Positions 9,335-18,597 are shown, counted from the first letter of the stretch. The stretch is 64,000 nt of DNA from an uncultured Caulobacterales bacterium (GCA_903884425.1 CAISEP010000023.1:310001-374000), one strand, 5' to 3'. Numbers and translations: made by a program. Notes: a model not told the origin generated them from the sequence alone.

Positions 9335-10267
9335 TCAGGGGGTACCGCTCTCCAGCCGGGTCATCCAGTAGTCCACGTCGAAGGCCGGGTCCTCGGCCAG
9401 CCAGCGCCAAAGACGGATGCGGTTCACATATTCGAGGCGCCCGGTGTCCTGCTCGAACCAGGGCTCCGGCGTGGTCAGGACGGTGGCCACGGTGTTCGGC
9501 TCCGGCGGGGACTTGCGGTAGTAGATGGCTCGCTGCGGGCCGGGGGGCGGAAGGTCCGACAGGTCCCACCGCCGGGTCTGCGGGCCGGAGGCATGCATCC
9601 GGATCTTGAACATGTAGCGGGTGCGGTCCGACAGGTTCACCCCGCCCCCGTGCCAGATGCCGTGGTGGAGGAACAGCAGCGTCCCCGCCTCGCAGACCAT
9701 GTGCTGCTGGCCGCGGATGTTCTGGTAGCGGCCCAGCGCCACCTCGCTGACCTTGCGCAGGTGGGTGCCGGGGACGAAGCGCGTGCCCCCCATCTCCCGG
9801 GTCACCGCGTGGGGATAGTACATGATCTGCAGGTCGAAGGCCGTGCGGGGATCGATGGTGGAGTCCTGGTGGGTGTGCTGGGACACGTTCTCGCCCCCGC
9901 CCGCCGCGTGATAGGCTGGGGGAAAGGTCACGTGCAGGAAATGGTGGTCGAACACCGGCCGGTCTCCCATCAGGCTCTCCACCGCCCCGCGTACCAGGGG
10001 CAGGGCGAGCAGCCGGGCCAGGGCGCTGCCGGGGGCGTAGGCCTCTGCCAGCGGCGTGCCGGCAGCCACCTCCGGTATGTCATTGGCGGCCAGCGCCTCC
10101 CCATAGACCTTGCGCAGGCGGACCCCGTCCCTGGCCTGCGGGATCTCCCCCGCCTCGGCCATGAACTGGCGGTTGATGTCCTCCGGCACCACCCCGTCGA
10201 AGCGCAGGAAGCCCCGGGCGACGAAGCTGGCCATCTGGACCGAGTTGAGCAGGGGAACCGCGGTCAC
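9335..10267 (-). CDS. phytanoyl-CoA dioxygenase family protein
   Basis: A 310-aa Fe(II)/2-oxoglutarate oxygenase of the PhyH type. The metal triad is visible as H133-x-D135 in SQHTHQDST and H206 in HHGIWHGGG. R216 and R218 in DRTRYMFKIR are candidates for the 2-oxoglutarate-binding Arg. MGGTRFVPGTHLRK (about 159-172) is the family motif before the distal His. The ATG at 10267 overlaps the stop of the upstream small gene by 4 bp (ATGA), and that gene overlaps the S9 peptidase remnant, so the three were translated as a chain. Substrates in this family include phytanoyl-CoA and many small metabolites; none can be assigned here. Confidence 0.9.
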   Translation of the reverse strand: MTAVPLLNSVQMASFVARGFLRFDGVVPEDINRQFMAEAGEIPQARDGVRLRKVYGEALAANDIPEVAAGTPLAEAYAPGSALARLLALPLVRGAVESLMGDRPVFDHHFLHVTFPPAYHAAGGGENVSQHTHQDSTIDPRTAFDLQIMYYPHAVTREMGGTRFVPGTHLRKVSEVALGRYQNIRGQQHMVCEAGTLLFLHHGIWHGGGVNLSDRTRYMFKIRMHASGPQTRRWDLSDLPPPGPQRAIYYRKSPPEPNTVATVLTTPEPWFEQDTGRLEYVNRIRLWRWLAEDPAFDVDYWMTRLESGTP

Positions 10268-10560
10268 GGGGCGATCTCCACCAGCTGCTCGAAGAAGAAC
10301 TCGTACTTCAGATAGGCCAGGTCGAACTCCTCCCCCCGGGCATGGGGCAGCAGCTGCGAGGCCTGGAACAGCCGCCAGCCGTCCTTCAGGGCGGCCAGGC
10401 CCGTGGGATAGGGGGGCTCGTCCGCGTCCCCCGCCATGTGCAGGGTCTGTCCCGTCCCGTCATAGACCGCCCAGGCGACGGTGGGGGCATCGAGGGCGGA
10501 ATTGGCCAGGTACAGCACCAGCACCTTCTGCCGCAGGACGGGTCGGGGCGCGTCGGTCAC
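10264..10560 (-). CDS. hypothetical protein between peptidase and dioxygenase genes
   Basis: A 98-aa protein starting at a GTG (10560) that overlaps the reading frame of the upstream peptidase by 4 bp (GTGA); its stop overlaps the dioxygenase start by 4 bp. Recognisable stretches are QKVLVLYLANSALDAPTVAW near the N-terminus and GEEFDLAYLKYEFFFEQLVE at the C-terminus. There is no signal peptide, membrane helix or cysteine motif. I do not recognise the family. The tight coupling on both sides shows it is a real gene, likely working with the dioxygenase. Confidence 0.7.
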   Translation of the reverse strand: MTDAPRPVLRQKVLVLYLANSALDAPTVAWAVYDGTGQTLHMAGDADEPPYPTGLAALKDGWRLFQASQLLPHARGEEFDLAYLKYEFFFEQLVEIAP

Positions 10561-12718
10561 GGCCCGGTCGCCGCGCCCAGCTTGCGGGTCAGGAACTCCG
10601 CCGTCGCCGCGTCCGCCTTGCGCCAGTTGGCGTCCCGCAGGAAGTCGTGGATGTCGTCGGGGATGATCAGCTCCTCGTGGGGCACGCCCCGGTCCCGCAG
10701 GCGCCGGGCCAGGTCGATGGTCTGGTCCACATGCACGTTGCGGTCGTCGTCCCCGTGGATGAACAGCACCGGCGAGGTCCAGCGGTCCACGTCTGCCACC
10801 GGGAGGCCTTGAAGGCCACGGCCAGCGCCGCCTCCAGGTCGCCCTTCTCGTAGCGCACCGGCGGCGGCCCGCCCTCGTCGAAGCCGATGTCCCGGGACCA
10901 GTCATGCACCCCGTGCAGGTCCACGCCCGCCCTGAACACGTCGGAATTTCGGGCAAGGCCCAGCGCCGTCAGGAAGCCGCCATAGGAGCCGCCCCAGAGG
11001 CCCAGGCGCTTTGCGTCCACCCCGGGCTGGCTGCCCAGAAAGCGGCCACCGGACAACACGTCCTGGTATTCCGACGACCCGGCCCAGCCCCCGTGGGCGG
11101 GGTGCTGGAAGTCGTAGCCGTAGCCGATGCCGAGGCGATAGTTCACCGACAGCACCACGAAGCCGTGGGCCGCCAGATACTGGTTCATGGCATAGGCGTT
11201 GGAATAGTAGCGCATGTAGGACCAGCCCAGCATCATCTGCCGGGGCGGCCCCCCATGGACGAAGATCACCCCCGGCTTCGGCCTGGCGGTGGAGGTGTCC
11301 GCCGTCTGGAACAGCTGGCCGTGGATGACCAGGCCGTCGGGCGCGGTCCAGCTCACCTGTTTCGGGGTGATGAAGCGGGCCCCGGCGAAGTCGGTGGGCG
11401 GCTCCTGCCCGGCCAGCACCTTCGGCGCGGCCCCGTCCTTGGCCAGCACCGTCACGGCGGGGGGGCGGCGGACATCGGCGGAGACGAAGGCCACCCCCGA
11501 GCCCAGGGCCGCCGGAGTCCATTCCAGACCCTCCCCCCGGGTCAGGGCCACCGGCGCGCCCCCGTCCACGGAGACCCGGAACAGGTGGCGGCGATCATCA
11601 TCGTCCTTCGTCGCGCCGGTATTGGCGGAATAGACCAGCGACCGGCCGTCCCGGCTGACGGCCAGGTGCTCCACCATGAAGTCGCCGGGGGTCAGCAGCC
11701 GGGCCGGGCCGCCGGTCTCCGCCACCGCATACATGTGCGGCCAGTTGTCCGCCTCCGACAGGAAGGTCAGCCTGTCGTTCCCCGCCCAGTTCAGGTTCGC
11801 CCCCCCGGCAAAGTCGGGGAAGGAGCCGCGCAGGGTCTCCGGGCTCGTCCAGACGACATGGCCGTTGCCGGTGGCCGCGTCCGCGGTCCAGATCGCCCAG
11901 GGCGAGGGGACGGGGGTCAGCAGGGACGGGGGCGGGCCACCCTCCCCCGGCAGGCGGGCAAAGGCCAGCTTGCGCCCGTCCGGGGACCAGACCGGCTGCA
12001 GGTCATGGCCGAAGGACGGGGCCATCCAGCGGATCGGCGCGGTGGGGGTGGAATAGACGCCGATGAAGCTGTGATCCCCCCGGTCGGAGGTGAAGGCCAG
12101 CTGCGACCCGTCCGGCGACCAGCTGAGCTCGCTGTCCCGGCCCCGGTCGAAGAACAGGCGTTCCCCCGGCTTGCCGTCCAGCTTGGCGGTCCAGACCTGG
12201 CCGTTGAGGAGATAGGCGAGGCGACCGGTGGCGGACAGGACCGGCCCATCCCCCTCCACCAGCTTGCGGGCCGGCTGGGCCCCGGTGGGGTCGGCGGCCC
12301 ACAGGGTCACCTTCGGCTCGATGGGGGAGGAGGTGGGGTTGGGCTGCAGCCCGCCCTTGGCCGGCCAGTTGGCGTCGTGGTCGCCCCCGCGGACGAAGAC
12401 CAGCGCCGACCCGTCGGGGGAGAAGGTGAGCTGGGTCAGCTCCTGGCCGTCATCCTCGGTGAACTGGGTCACCTGCCGGGGGGTGAAATCCGGCCCGTCG
12501 GCGACGAAGATGTTGCGCACCCCCCGCACCATGCGGACCCAGGCGATCCGGTCCGTGGTCCGGGCGCTGACCAGGCCATCGACAAAGGGAAAGGCGGTGG
12601 CCTGCTCCACCGTGAAGCCGGGCGCGGCCGCCCGGGCGGGGGTGGGCAGGGTGGCCGTTCCAAGGCCCGCTGCCAGCAGGGCCAGTCCCGCCGCCGCGGC
12701 GCAGAATGTCCGGTTCAT
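10557..12718 (-). pseudogene. S9 family prolyl oligopeptidase-like peptidase, single-base frameshift
   Basis: An exported serine peptidase with a signal peptide (ATG at 12718 after GGGGGAAG; an adjacent ATG at 12721 is also possible), a beta-propeller (repeats such as LTFSPDGSALVF and LAFTSDRGD) and a C-terminal alpha/beta hydrolase domain with the nucleophile in LGLWGGSYGGFLTALG. Near 10800-10805 the frame breaks: after DLEAALAVAFKAS the sequence continues in another frame as VADVDRWTSPVLFIHGDDDR and ends at 10557. Adding one C/G in the run at about 10799-10804 restores the family sequence. The catalytic Asp (HGDDDRNVH) and His (PDDIHDFLRD) lie after the break, so the encoded product would be inactive unless this is an assembly error. 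The downstream coupled starts still assume the original stop. Confidence 0.85.
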
Positions 12719-12849
12719 CATCGCTTCCCCCGTGTTCGGCGCGAGTTTGTGGGACGAAGGCGGTGGTGGCAAGGCACGCCGGGCGCCATGATGCCCACCG
12801 ACAGGGCCCCGGATCACAGGGAGGGCCCGCGCACAGGAAACGAACAGTC

Positions 12850-13620
12850 ATGGATCTTCAGATCAGCGGCCGCAACGCGGTCATCCTCGGCGGCACCCGG
12901 GGCATCGGACGGGCCATTGCCGAGGGCCTGGCGCGGGAGGGGGCCAATGTCGCCGTCTGCGCCCGCAATGCCGAGCAGGTGGCCGAGACCGTGGCCCATC
13001 TGAAGAGCCTCGGCGTGAAGGCCACCGGCGCGTCGGTGGACATTGTCGACGGGGACGCGCTCAAGGCCTGGATCAAGGCCGCGGGGGAGGAGCTGGGCGG
13101 CATCCACATGCTGGTCTCCAATGCCGGGGCCCTGGCCCAGGGGGGCGACCCGGCCTCGTGGGAGCAGAACTTCCGGCTGGACGTGCTGGGCATGGTCAAT
13201 GCCTTCGATGCCGCCAAGCCGTTCCTGAAGGCGGCGGCAGAGGCGACGGGGGACGCGTCCTTCGTCATCATCTCGTCCATCTCCGCGGCGGAGACCGACA
13301 GCGCCAGCTCCTACGGGCCGATCAAGGCGGCCCTGATCCACTTCGCCAAGGGGCTGGCCCGGCAATATGCCCCGGCCCATGTGCGGACCAATGTGGTCTC
13401 CCCCGGCACGGTCTATTTCAAGGGCGGGGTCTGGAACATGGTCGAGACCAACATGCCGGACATGTTCAAGGGGGCCATGGCCCGCAACCCCATGGGCCGC
13501 ATGGCGACCCCGGACGACATCGCCCATGCGGCGGTGTTCCTGTCGAGCCCGCTGTCCAGCTTCACCAGCGGGGTGAACCTGGTCGTCGACGGTGCCCTCA
13601 GCCGCCGGGTCAATTTCTGA
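12850..13620 (+). CDS. short-chain dehydrogenase/reductase
   Basis: A 256-aa classical SDR. The Rossmann glycine motif is GGTRGIGRA (14-22), NAG is at 91-93, the catalytic Ser is in VIISSISAAE (142-145), and Y155 and K159 are in SSYGPIKAAL. The ATG at 12850 gives the standard N-terminus MDLQISGRNAVILGG; longer frames lack SDR character. The C-terminus SFTSGVNLVVDGALSRR is the usual substrate-loop end. It is convergent with the acyl-CoA dehydrogenase genes and separated from them by a hairpin. Substrate unknown; the neighbourhood suggests beta-oxidation of an unusual acyl chain. Confidence 0.92.
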   Translation: MDLQISGRNAVILGGTRGIGRAIAEGLAREGANVAVCARNAEQVAETVAHLKSLGVKATGASVDIVDGDALKAWIKAAGEELGGIHMLVSNAGALAQGGDPASWEQNFRLDVLGMVNAFDAAKPFLKAAAEATGDASFVIISSISAAETDSASSYGPIKAALIHFAKGLARQYAPAHVRTNVVSPGTVYFKGGVWNMVETNMPDMFKGAMARNPMGRMATPDDIAHAAVFLSSPLSSFTSGVNLVVDGALSRRVNF

Positions 13621-13633
13621 CGGAGACGAGCGC

Positions 13634-13656
13634 GGGGGCCGGGCTCTCCGGCCCCC
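13634..13656. terminator. hairpin between convergent genes
   Basis: A perfect 9-bp GC-rich stem (GGGGGCCGG / CCGGCCCCC) with a 5-base loop lies 13 bp after the SDR stop and just before the acyl-CoA dehydrogenase stop. Only TT follows on the plus strand, so it lacks a strong U-tract. It could act as a bidirectional or partly Rho-dependent terminator. Confidence 0.5.
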
Positions 13657-13662
13657 TTGCCG

Positions 13663-14922
13663 TCAGGCCTTCTGTCGCCCGCTGGTGGGGATGTCGCGGA
13701 AGGCCACGGTCTTGTCCACCCGCACGTCGCCGGGCAGGCCCAGCACCCGCTCGCCGATGATGTTGCGCAGGATCTCGTCCGAGCCCCCCTCGATCCGGGT
13801 GGCGGGGGAGCGCATCAGCATCTTCTGGAAGCGGCCCTGCAGGGGCTGGTCGTCCCCCATCTCCACCCCCGCCGCGCCCTGCAGGTCCAGGGCGAACATG
13901 GCCAGTTCCTGCATGGCGGCCCCGGCCACCAGCTTGCCGATGGAGTTCTCCGGCCCCGGCGTCTGGCCCTTCGACAGGGCGGTGATGGCCCGCATGCCGG
14001 TATATTTCAGCCCGCTCTGGCGCACGGCGTAGGTGGCCAGGCGCGAGCGGACGGCGCTGTCGTCCACCGCCGGGCGGCCGTCGATCTCGGCCTCCATGCA
14101 GAAGGCGAACAGCTCCGGAAAGCCCAGCGACATGCCGGACCCGATGGACAGGCGCTCGTTCATCAGGGTGGTCAGGGAGACCTCCCACCCCTGGCCCACG
14201 GCCCCCAGCCGCTGGCTGTCGGGGATGCGGACATCGGTGAAATAGACCTCGTTGAACTCCGACTGGCCGTTGGCCTGCTTGATCGGCCGCACCTCCACGC
14301 CGGGGGAGCGCATGTCCAGGAAGAACATGGTCAGGCCCTTGTGCTTCGGGACCGACGGGTCGGTGCGGGTGATCAAAAGGCCGAATTCCGAGCGGTGGGC
14401 CCCGCTGGTCCAGATCTTCTGGCCGTTGATGATCCAGTCGCCGGAGCCGTCGGCGGCGGGCTCGGCCCGGGTGCGCAGACCGGCCAGGTCCGAGCCGCTG
14501 GCCGGTTCGGAGAACAGCTGGCACCAGATCTCCTCCCCTGACGCCAGCGGCGGCAGGTAGCGCTGCTTGTGCTCTTCCGCCGCCCAGGCCATCAGGGTCG
14601 GGCCGCACATGCCCTGGCCGATGCCGAAGGGACCGGAGAGGGAGGCGTAGATGCCCTCCTCCTGGCCGAAGATCACCCGCTGGATCGGCTGATAGCCGCC
14701 GCCGCCGTATTCCTTCGGCCAGTGCAGGCAGGCCCAGCCCGCCTCGTACTTCTTCCTCTGCCAGTCGCGGCAGGCGGCCAGCGGGTCGGTGCTGCGGATG
14801 CCGTTGTCGGCAAAGCCCGCCGTCTTCAGCTCGGCTTCCAGGTGACGGGGGGCATTGTCCCTGATCCAGGCGCGGACCTGGGCGCGGAAGGCGGCTTCCT
14901 CGGGGGAGTCTTCGAAATCCAT
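13663..14922 (-). CDS. acyl-CoA dehydrogenase, catalytic subunit
   Basis: A 419-aa flavoprotein. The FAD and substrate motifs are visible (WCQLFSEPASGSDLAGL about 133-149, IINGQKIWTSGAH about 165-176). The catalytic glutamate is present in ATRIEGGSDEILRNIIGERV (E378). The gene is 16 bp downstream of a second, shorter dehydrogenase gene that lacks this glutamate. Such pairs, well known from steroid side-chain enzymes of actinobacteria (FadE28/29 type), form alpha2-beta2 tetramers. It would introduce the alpha-beta double bond in a bulky acyl-CoA. The steroid-like assignment is inference from the pairing. Confidence 0.93.
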   Translation of the reverse strand: MDFEDSPEEAAFRAQVRAWIRDNAPRHLEAELKTAGFADNGIRSTDPLAACRDWQRKKYEAGWACLHWPKEYGGGGYQPIQRVIFGQEEGIYASLSGPFGIGQGMCGPTLMAWAAEEHKQRYLPPLASGEEIWCQLFSEPASGSDLAGLRTRAEPAADGSGDWIINGQKIWTSGAHRSEFGLLITRTDPSVPKHKGLTMFFLDMRSPGVEVRPIKQANGQSEFNEVYFTDVRIPDSQRLGAVGQGWEVSLTTLMNERLSIGSGMSLGFPELFAFCMEAEIDGRPAVDDSAVRSRLATYAVRQSGLKYTGMRAITALSKGQTPGPENSIGKLVAGAAMQELAMFALDLQGAAGVEMGDDQPLQGRFQKMLMRSPATRIEGGSDEILRNIIGERVLGLPGDVRVDKTVAFRDIPTSGRQKA

Positions 14923-14938
14923 CTTGGCGTCCTCTTCC

Positions 14939-16072
14939 TCAGGCGACGGCGGCGTTGCCGCCCCGCAGGCGTTCGATCAGCAGGCTTTCCCAGGTGGACA
15001 GGGACCCGAGCGACAGGGCCAGCGCATTGGACCGGCGGTAGTACAGGTGGCAGTCGAAGGCCCAGGTGAAGCCCATGCCCCCGTGGGTCTGGATGTTGTT
15101 CTTGGCACAGTGCTGGAAGGACTGGGTGGCCGAGACCCGGGCCGTGGCCGCCGCCACCGGCAGCTCCGCCGCGTCGGTCGAGAGCGCCCAGGCGGCGTAA
15201 TAGCAGTTGGAGCGGGCCAGCGTCGCCGACACATACATGTCCGCCAGCATGTGCTTGATGGCCTGGAACGAGCCGATGGGGCGACCGAAGGCCATTCGGT
15301 CCAGAGCATAGTCCCGCGCCATTTCCAGCGCCCGGTCCGACCCGCCCACCTGCTCGAATGCCAGGAGGATCGCCGCCCGGTCCATCACCTGTCCCGCCAC
15401 GTGCCAGCCGTCGCCCTCGCCGCTCAGAAGGTCCGCCGGGGCGTCCTTGAAGGTGAAGGTCGCCGCCTTGCGGGAGGGGTCGAGGGTGGTCAGCACGGTG
15501 CGCTCCACGCCGGGGCCGCGCAGGTCCACCAGATAGAGGGATATGCCGTCCGCCCCCTCGCCGGTGCCGTGCCGGGCCGCGACCACGGCCAGGTCCGCCG
15601 CCGCCCCGTCGGGCACCGCCACCTTGGTTCCGGTGAGCCTGCCGTTGCGCACGCTGGCCTTGACCTTGTCCGGCGTGGTGCGGCCGGAGCCCTCGGTGAG
15701 GGCGAAGGTGCCGACGATCTCCCCCGCCGCCAGCTTCGGCAGCCAGGTCGTCTTCTGCGCCTCGCTTCCGGCCAGCAGCAGGAACTCCGCCGCCAGATAG
15801 ATGGAGGACGAGACCGGCACCGGGGCGATCACCCGGCCCAGCTCCTCCGCGAACAGGCACAGTTCCAGCTTGGACAGGCCGACCCCGCCATAGGCCTCCG
15901 GGATGGCCGCACCCAGCACCCCCAACTCCGCCAGACCCGCATAGAGGTCGCGGTCATGGGTCTCGTCGCTCTCCACGATCCGGCGCACGGCGGCGGAGGT
16001 GCAGCGTTCCGCCAGGAAGCGCCGGACCTGGTCCTGCAGCGCCTTCTGGTCGTCCGAGAAGTCGAGGTTCAT
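14939..16072 (-). CDS. acyl-CoA dehydrogenase, non-catalytic partner
   Basis: A 377-aa acyl-CoA dehydrogenase fold protein starting MNLDFSDDQKALQDQVRRFL at the ATG at 16072; longer frames upstream are not family-like. It has the nucleotide-binding region (FALTEGSGRT) and the C-terminal helical domain (AIKHMLADMYVSATLARSN, NIQTHGGMGFTWAFD). Where active enzymes carry the catalytic EG motif it has YYRRSNALALSLG, with no glutamate. It therefore looks like the structural half of a heteromeric enzyme with the next gene. The gene is probably in one operon with the upstream SDR (102-bp gap) and the downstream catalytic subunit. Confidence 0.9.
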   Translation of the reverse strand: MNLDFSDDQKALQDQVRRFLAERCTSAAVRRIVESDETHDRDLYAGLAELGVLGAAIPEAYGGVGLSKLELCLFAEELGRVIAPVPVSSSIYLAAEFLLLAGSEAQKTTWLPKLAAGEIVGTFALTEGSGRTTPDKVKASVRNGRLTGTKVAVPDGAAADLAVVAARHGTGEGADGISLYLVDLRGPGVERTVLTTLDPSRKAATFTFKDAPADLLSGEGDGWHVAGQVMDRAAILLAFEQVGGSDRALEMARDYALDRMAFGRPIGSFQAIKHMLADMYVSATLARSNCYYAAWALSTDAAELPVAAATARVSATQSFQHCAKNNIQTHGGMGFTWAFDCHLYYRRSNALALSLGSLSTWESLLIERLRGGNAAVA

Positions 16073-16174
16073 CTGGCGGCGTCTCCCGTGTCCGGACCGT
16101 TCGGCCCCGAATTTTCCGGCAGCATGACGCGGCTCCGCTACGTCATGCAACGCCCGAAATCACGCCCTGTGTCC

Positions 16175-17149
16175 CTAGGCGGTGGTTCCCGCCGCCGAGG
16201 GGAACAGGGTGAAGAAGTCCACGTCATAGGCATGTTCCGGATCGTTGCGGACAAAGGCGTCCAGCCGCTGGGCGTCCTCCCCCACCAGGATCCGCCAGCG
16301 CTCGTTGCGCACCCCGTCGAGGATGACCCGGGAGGCGTCCGCCGCCGTCATGGGGGCGTTGTCGCGGAAGCCGTCGGCCATGGTCTGGACGAAGGCCGCG
16401 ATCATCTCGTCGGTCAGCTGGCTGTCGTCCAGGCCGCGGTTGCGGACCGTGGCCCGGGCATTGGCGATCTCCTCCGCCGTAAGGGTCCCGTCGGAGTCAT
16501 CCTCCCGGCCGGACAGGACCTTGCGGGAATTGGCCACGATGTCGGTGCCGATGTGGCCGGGCATGACCACCGAGCACTTCACATGGGGAGCATTGACCTT
16601 CAGGTCGGTCATCAGCGCCTCGGTGAAGCCCTTCACCGCGAACTTGGCGGCGGAATAGGCGGTGTGCGGCGTCGTCTGGCCGATGGAGGCATAGAAGCCG
16701 TTGACGCTGGAGGTGTTGGTGATGTGCCCGGCCTGGGACTTGATCACCAGCGGCAGGAACACCCGGGTGCAGATATAGACCCCGCCCCAGCAGACATTGA
16801 AGGTGCGCTCCCAGGCTTCCCGCGTGTCGGTGATCATCGACCCGCCGCCGCCGATGCCGGCATTGTTGAACAGGTAGTCGATATGGTCGACGGCCAGGGT
16901 CGCGACCACGTGATCGCGGAAGGCCAGGACCTGGGTCTCGTTGGAGACATCGGCCACATGGCTGATCACCCGCACCCCCTGGGGCAGGCCGTCGGCCTGG
17001 CAAAGGCGCATCGTCTCGGCCATGCTCTTCGCCGACACGTCGCACATGGCCACGTGGCAGCCCTCCGCCGCCAGCTGGCGCACCAGCTCCCGGCCCATGC
17101 CGGTGCCGCCGCCGGTCACCACCGCGATCTTGCCGCTGAAGTCCTTCAT
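16175..17149 (-). CDS. short-chain dehydrogenase/reductase
   Basis: A 324-aa SDR with GGGTGMGREL (13-22), NNAGIGGGG (95-103), catalytic Ser in NTSSVNGFYASIG (about 147-148), and Y165/K169 in TAYSAAKFAVKGF. It is longer than a classical SDR by a C-terminal extension of about 60 residues. The ATG at 17149 is chosen because MKDFSGKIAVVTGG is the usual start. It is followed by the acyl-CoA dehydrogenase pair on the same strand. A 3-hydroxyacyl or hydroxysteroid-type oxidation in the same degradation pathway is plausible but not shown. Confidence 0.9.
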   Translation of the reverse strand: MKDFSGKIAVVTGGGTGMGRELVRQLAAEGCHVAMCDVSAKSMAETMRLCQADGLPQGVRVISHVADVSNETQVLAFRDHVVATLAVDHIDYLFNNAGIGGGGSMITDTREAWERTFNVCWGGVYICTRVFLPLVIKSQAGHITNTSSVNGFYASIGQTTPHTAYSAAKFAVKGFTEALMTDLKVNAPHVKCSVVMPGHIGTDIVANSRKVLSGREDDSDGTLTAEEIANARATVRNRGLDDSQLTDEMIAAFVQTMADGFRDNAPMTAADASRVILDGVRNERWRILVGEDAQRLDAFVRNDPEHAYDVDFFTLFPSAAGTTA

Positions 17150-17266
17150 GGTTCCTCGTTCCTCCCCGACGGCTCGTGCAGTCCGGCCGCCCTGTCCGGT
17201 CAAGATTGGCAGACGCCCGCGCCCCTGCCTAGGGCGCTCAAGGCGGCGTTTCGGGCCTGGAAAGCG

Positions 17267-17719
17267 TCAGGAGACGGAGCGGTAGGCCTTTTCCCCGTGG
17301 GACGCGAGGTCAAGCCCCTCGTCGATGGCCTCGTCGCCGATCCGCAGTCCGGTGGTCCGCTTCACCACCAGGACGAGGACGAGGAAGAGGAAGAGGCCGA
17401 ACCGCCCCAGGTCCCCGATCAGCGGCCCATGGCCGGAAAAGGCGAGGGAATAGCCGCCGAACAGCCACACCATCGAGGCCAGGCAGGCAATGGCCACGCA
17501 CTGGGCCATGACCGACAGGACGTTCTTGGCCCGCACCAGCCCGCCGTAGAACAGCGCCAGCCCCGGCAGGGTCATGAACAGGACCAGCGCCGTCGCCGTC
17601 AGCACCCAGGCCGTGTCCCCGGAGGCGGCGACTTCACCGGTGCCTTGCGCCAGTGCCGCGCCGGGCAGGAGGGCGGCCAGGCCGAAGAGGCCCAGCGCCG
17701 GTGCATTCCTGTTGATCAT
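17267..17719 (-). pseudogene. ammonium transporter AmtB remnant with in-frame internal deletion
   Basis: A 150-aa frame holds only the two ends of an ammonium transporter. Residues 1-25 are a signal-like segment and 35-100 match the first Amt helices (GDTAWVLTATALVLFMTLPG, LALFYGGLVRAKNVLSVMAQ, WLFGGYSLAFSGHGP). Residues about 105-150 match the C-terminal end: a last hydrophobic helix, then TTGLRIGDEAIDEGLDLASHG and EKAYRS, the conserved cytoplasmic tail that docks GlnK. The roughly 250-300 residues between, including the pore histidines, are gone without breaking the frame. Normal Amt proteins exceed 400 aa. No glnK neighbour is present. It is probably a deletion remnant; expression as a mini-protein is possible. 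Confidence 0.8.
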
Positions 17720-17975
17720 CGCCTGTCTCCCCCGCCGTCCCGGTCGCGCACCGGTGTTGCTCAGGAGCTAGCAAGGAGATCGGAGGTCGAAAAGGGAGAA
17801 AATGCCCGATCCTTGGGCAATTGTCCGGAATTTGCCGCCACTGGAGGCAGGAAGCTGCCCATAAAGCTCGCAGTTCGGGGCCGGCCGGCGGCAGTGCCAC
17901 CGATGATTATCGGCTGTATGCGGACATTGCCGTTGCTGTAGCATGGGCCGGTCGATCGTCCCTGGAGCTGCCGTC

Positions 17976-18590
17976 ATGTCGATCCGCGAACCGCGCCTGA
18001 CCCCCGTCCGACTCGAGGACCTGCGCCCCACCCAGATGACCGTGGGTCTGCGGGAGGTGGCGGAGAAGCGCCGGACCTGGCAGGCGCGCTCGGACGCCTC
18101 CGCCGAGGCCTTCCTGGGGGACCACCTGATCCCGGTGCTGCGCGGGCCCAAGGGACGGCTCTACGTGATCGACCACCACCACCTGGCCCGGGCCCTGATC
18201 GAGGGGGGCGGCACCGACGTGCTGACCACGGTGATCGCCGACCTCAGCCACCTGGGCAAGGACGAGTTCTGGACCTTTGCCGACAACCGCGCCTGGTGCC
18301 ATCCCTATGACGAGCACGGAAACCGCCGGGACTTCGACGACATCCCCCGCCGCATCCGGGACCTGAAGGACGATCCCTATCGCAGCCTGTCCGGGGCCGT
18401 CCGACGGCTGGGCGGCTATGCCAAGGATACCACGCCCTTTGCCGAGTTCACCTGGGCGGATTTCCTCCGCCGCCGGATCAAGGCCGAGCGGGTGGACCGC
18501 CATTTCGACTCCGCCCTCGAGACGGCGCTGAAGCTGGCCAAGTCGGAGGCCGCGCGGCACCTGCCCGGCTGGTCCGGACCGTGCGACTAG
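17976..18590 (+). CDS. ParB-like nuclease-fold protein
   Basis: A 204-aa protein from the ATG at 17976, 10 bases after GGAG (a weaker start at 17943 has no ribosome site). It resembles the ParB-like family PF08857: RLTPVRLEDLRPTQMTVGLREV, then PVLRGPKGRLYVIDHHHLARALIEGG, the pattern of a ParB/Srx fold with an acidic-His-His site. The C-terminal half (WTFADNRAWCHPYDEHGNRR, PDDIPRRIRDLKDDPYRSLSG-like region) is also family-typical. It is not a chromosome-partition ParB: no helix-turn-helix or partner ATPase. Function of the family is unknown. It is 7 bp from the mgtC-like gene. Confidence 0.8.
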   Translation: MSIREPRLTPVRLEDLRPTQMTVGLREVAEKRRTWQARSDASAEAFLGDHLIPVLRGPKGRLYVIDHHHLARALIEGGGTDVLTTVIADLSHLGKDEFWTFADNRAWCHPYDEHGNRRDFDDIPRRIRDLKDDPYRSLSGAVRRLGGYAKDTTPFAEFTWADFLRRRIKAERVDRHFDSALETALKLAKSEAARHLPGWSGPCD

Positions 18591-18597
18591 GGGGGCG

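Noticed and set aside
17840..17900. A possible sigma-54 site (TGGCAC) upstream of the Amt remnant.
   Set aside because: No TTGC at the -12 position with the right spacing.
14855..17941. A plus-strand open frame of about 1,030 codons.
   Set aside because: Shadow of the acyl-CoA dehydrogenase and SDR genes. Low-complexity composition.
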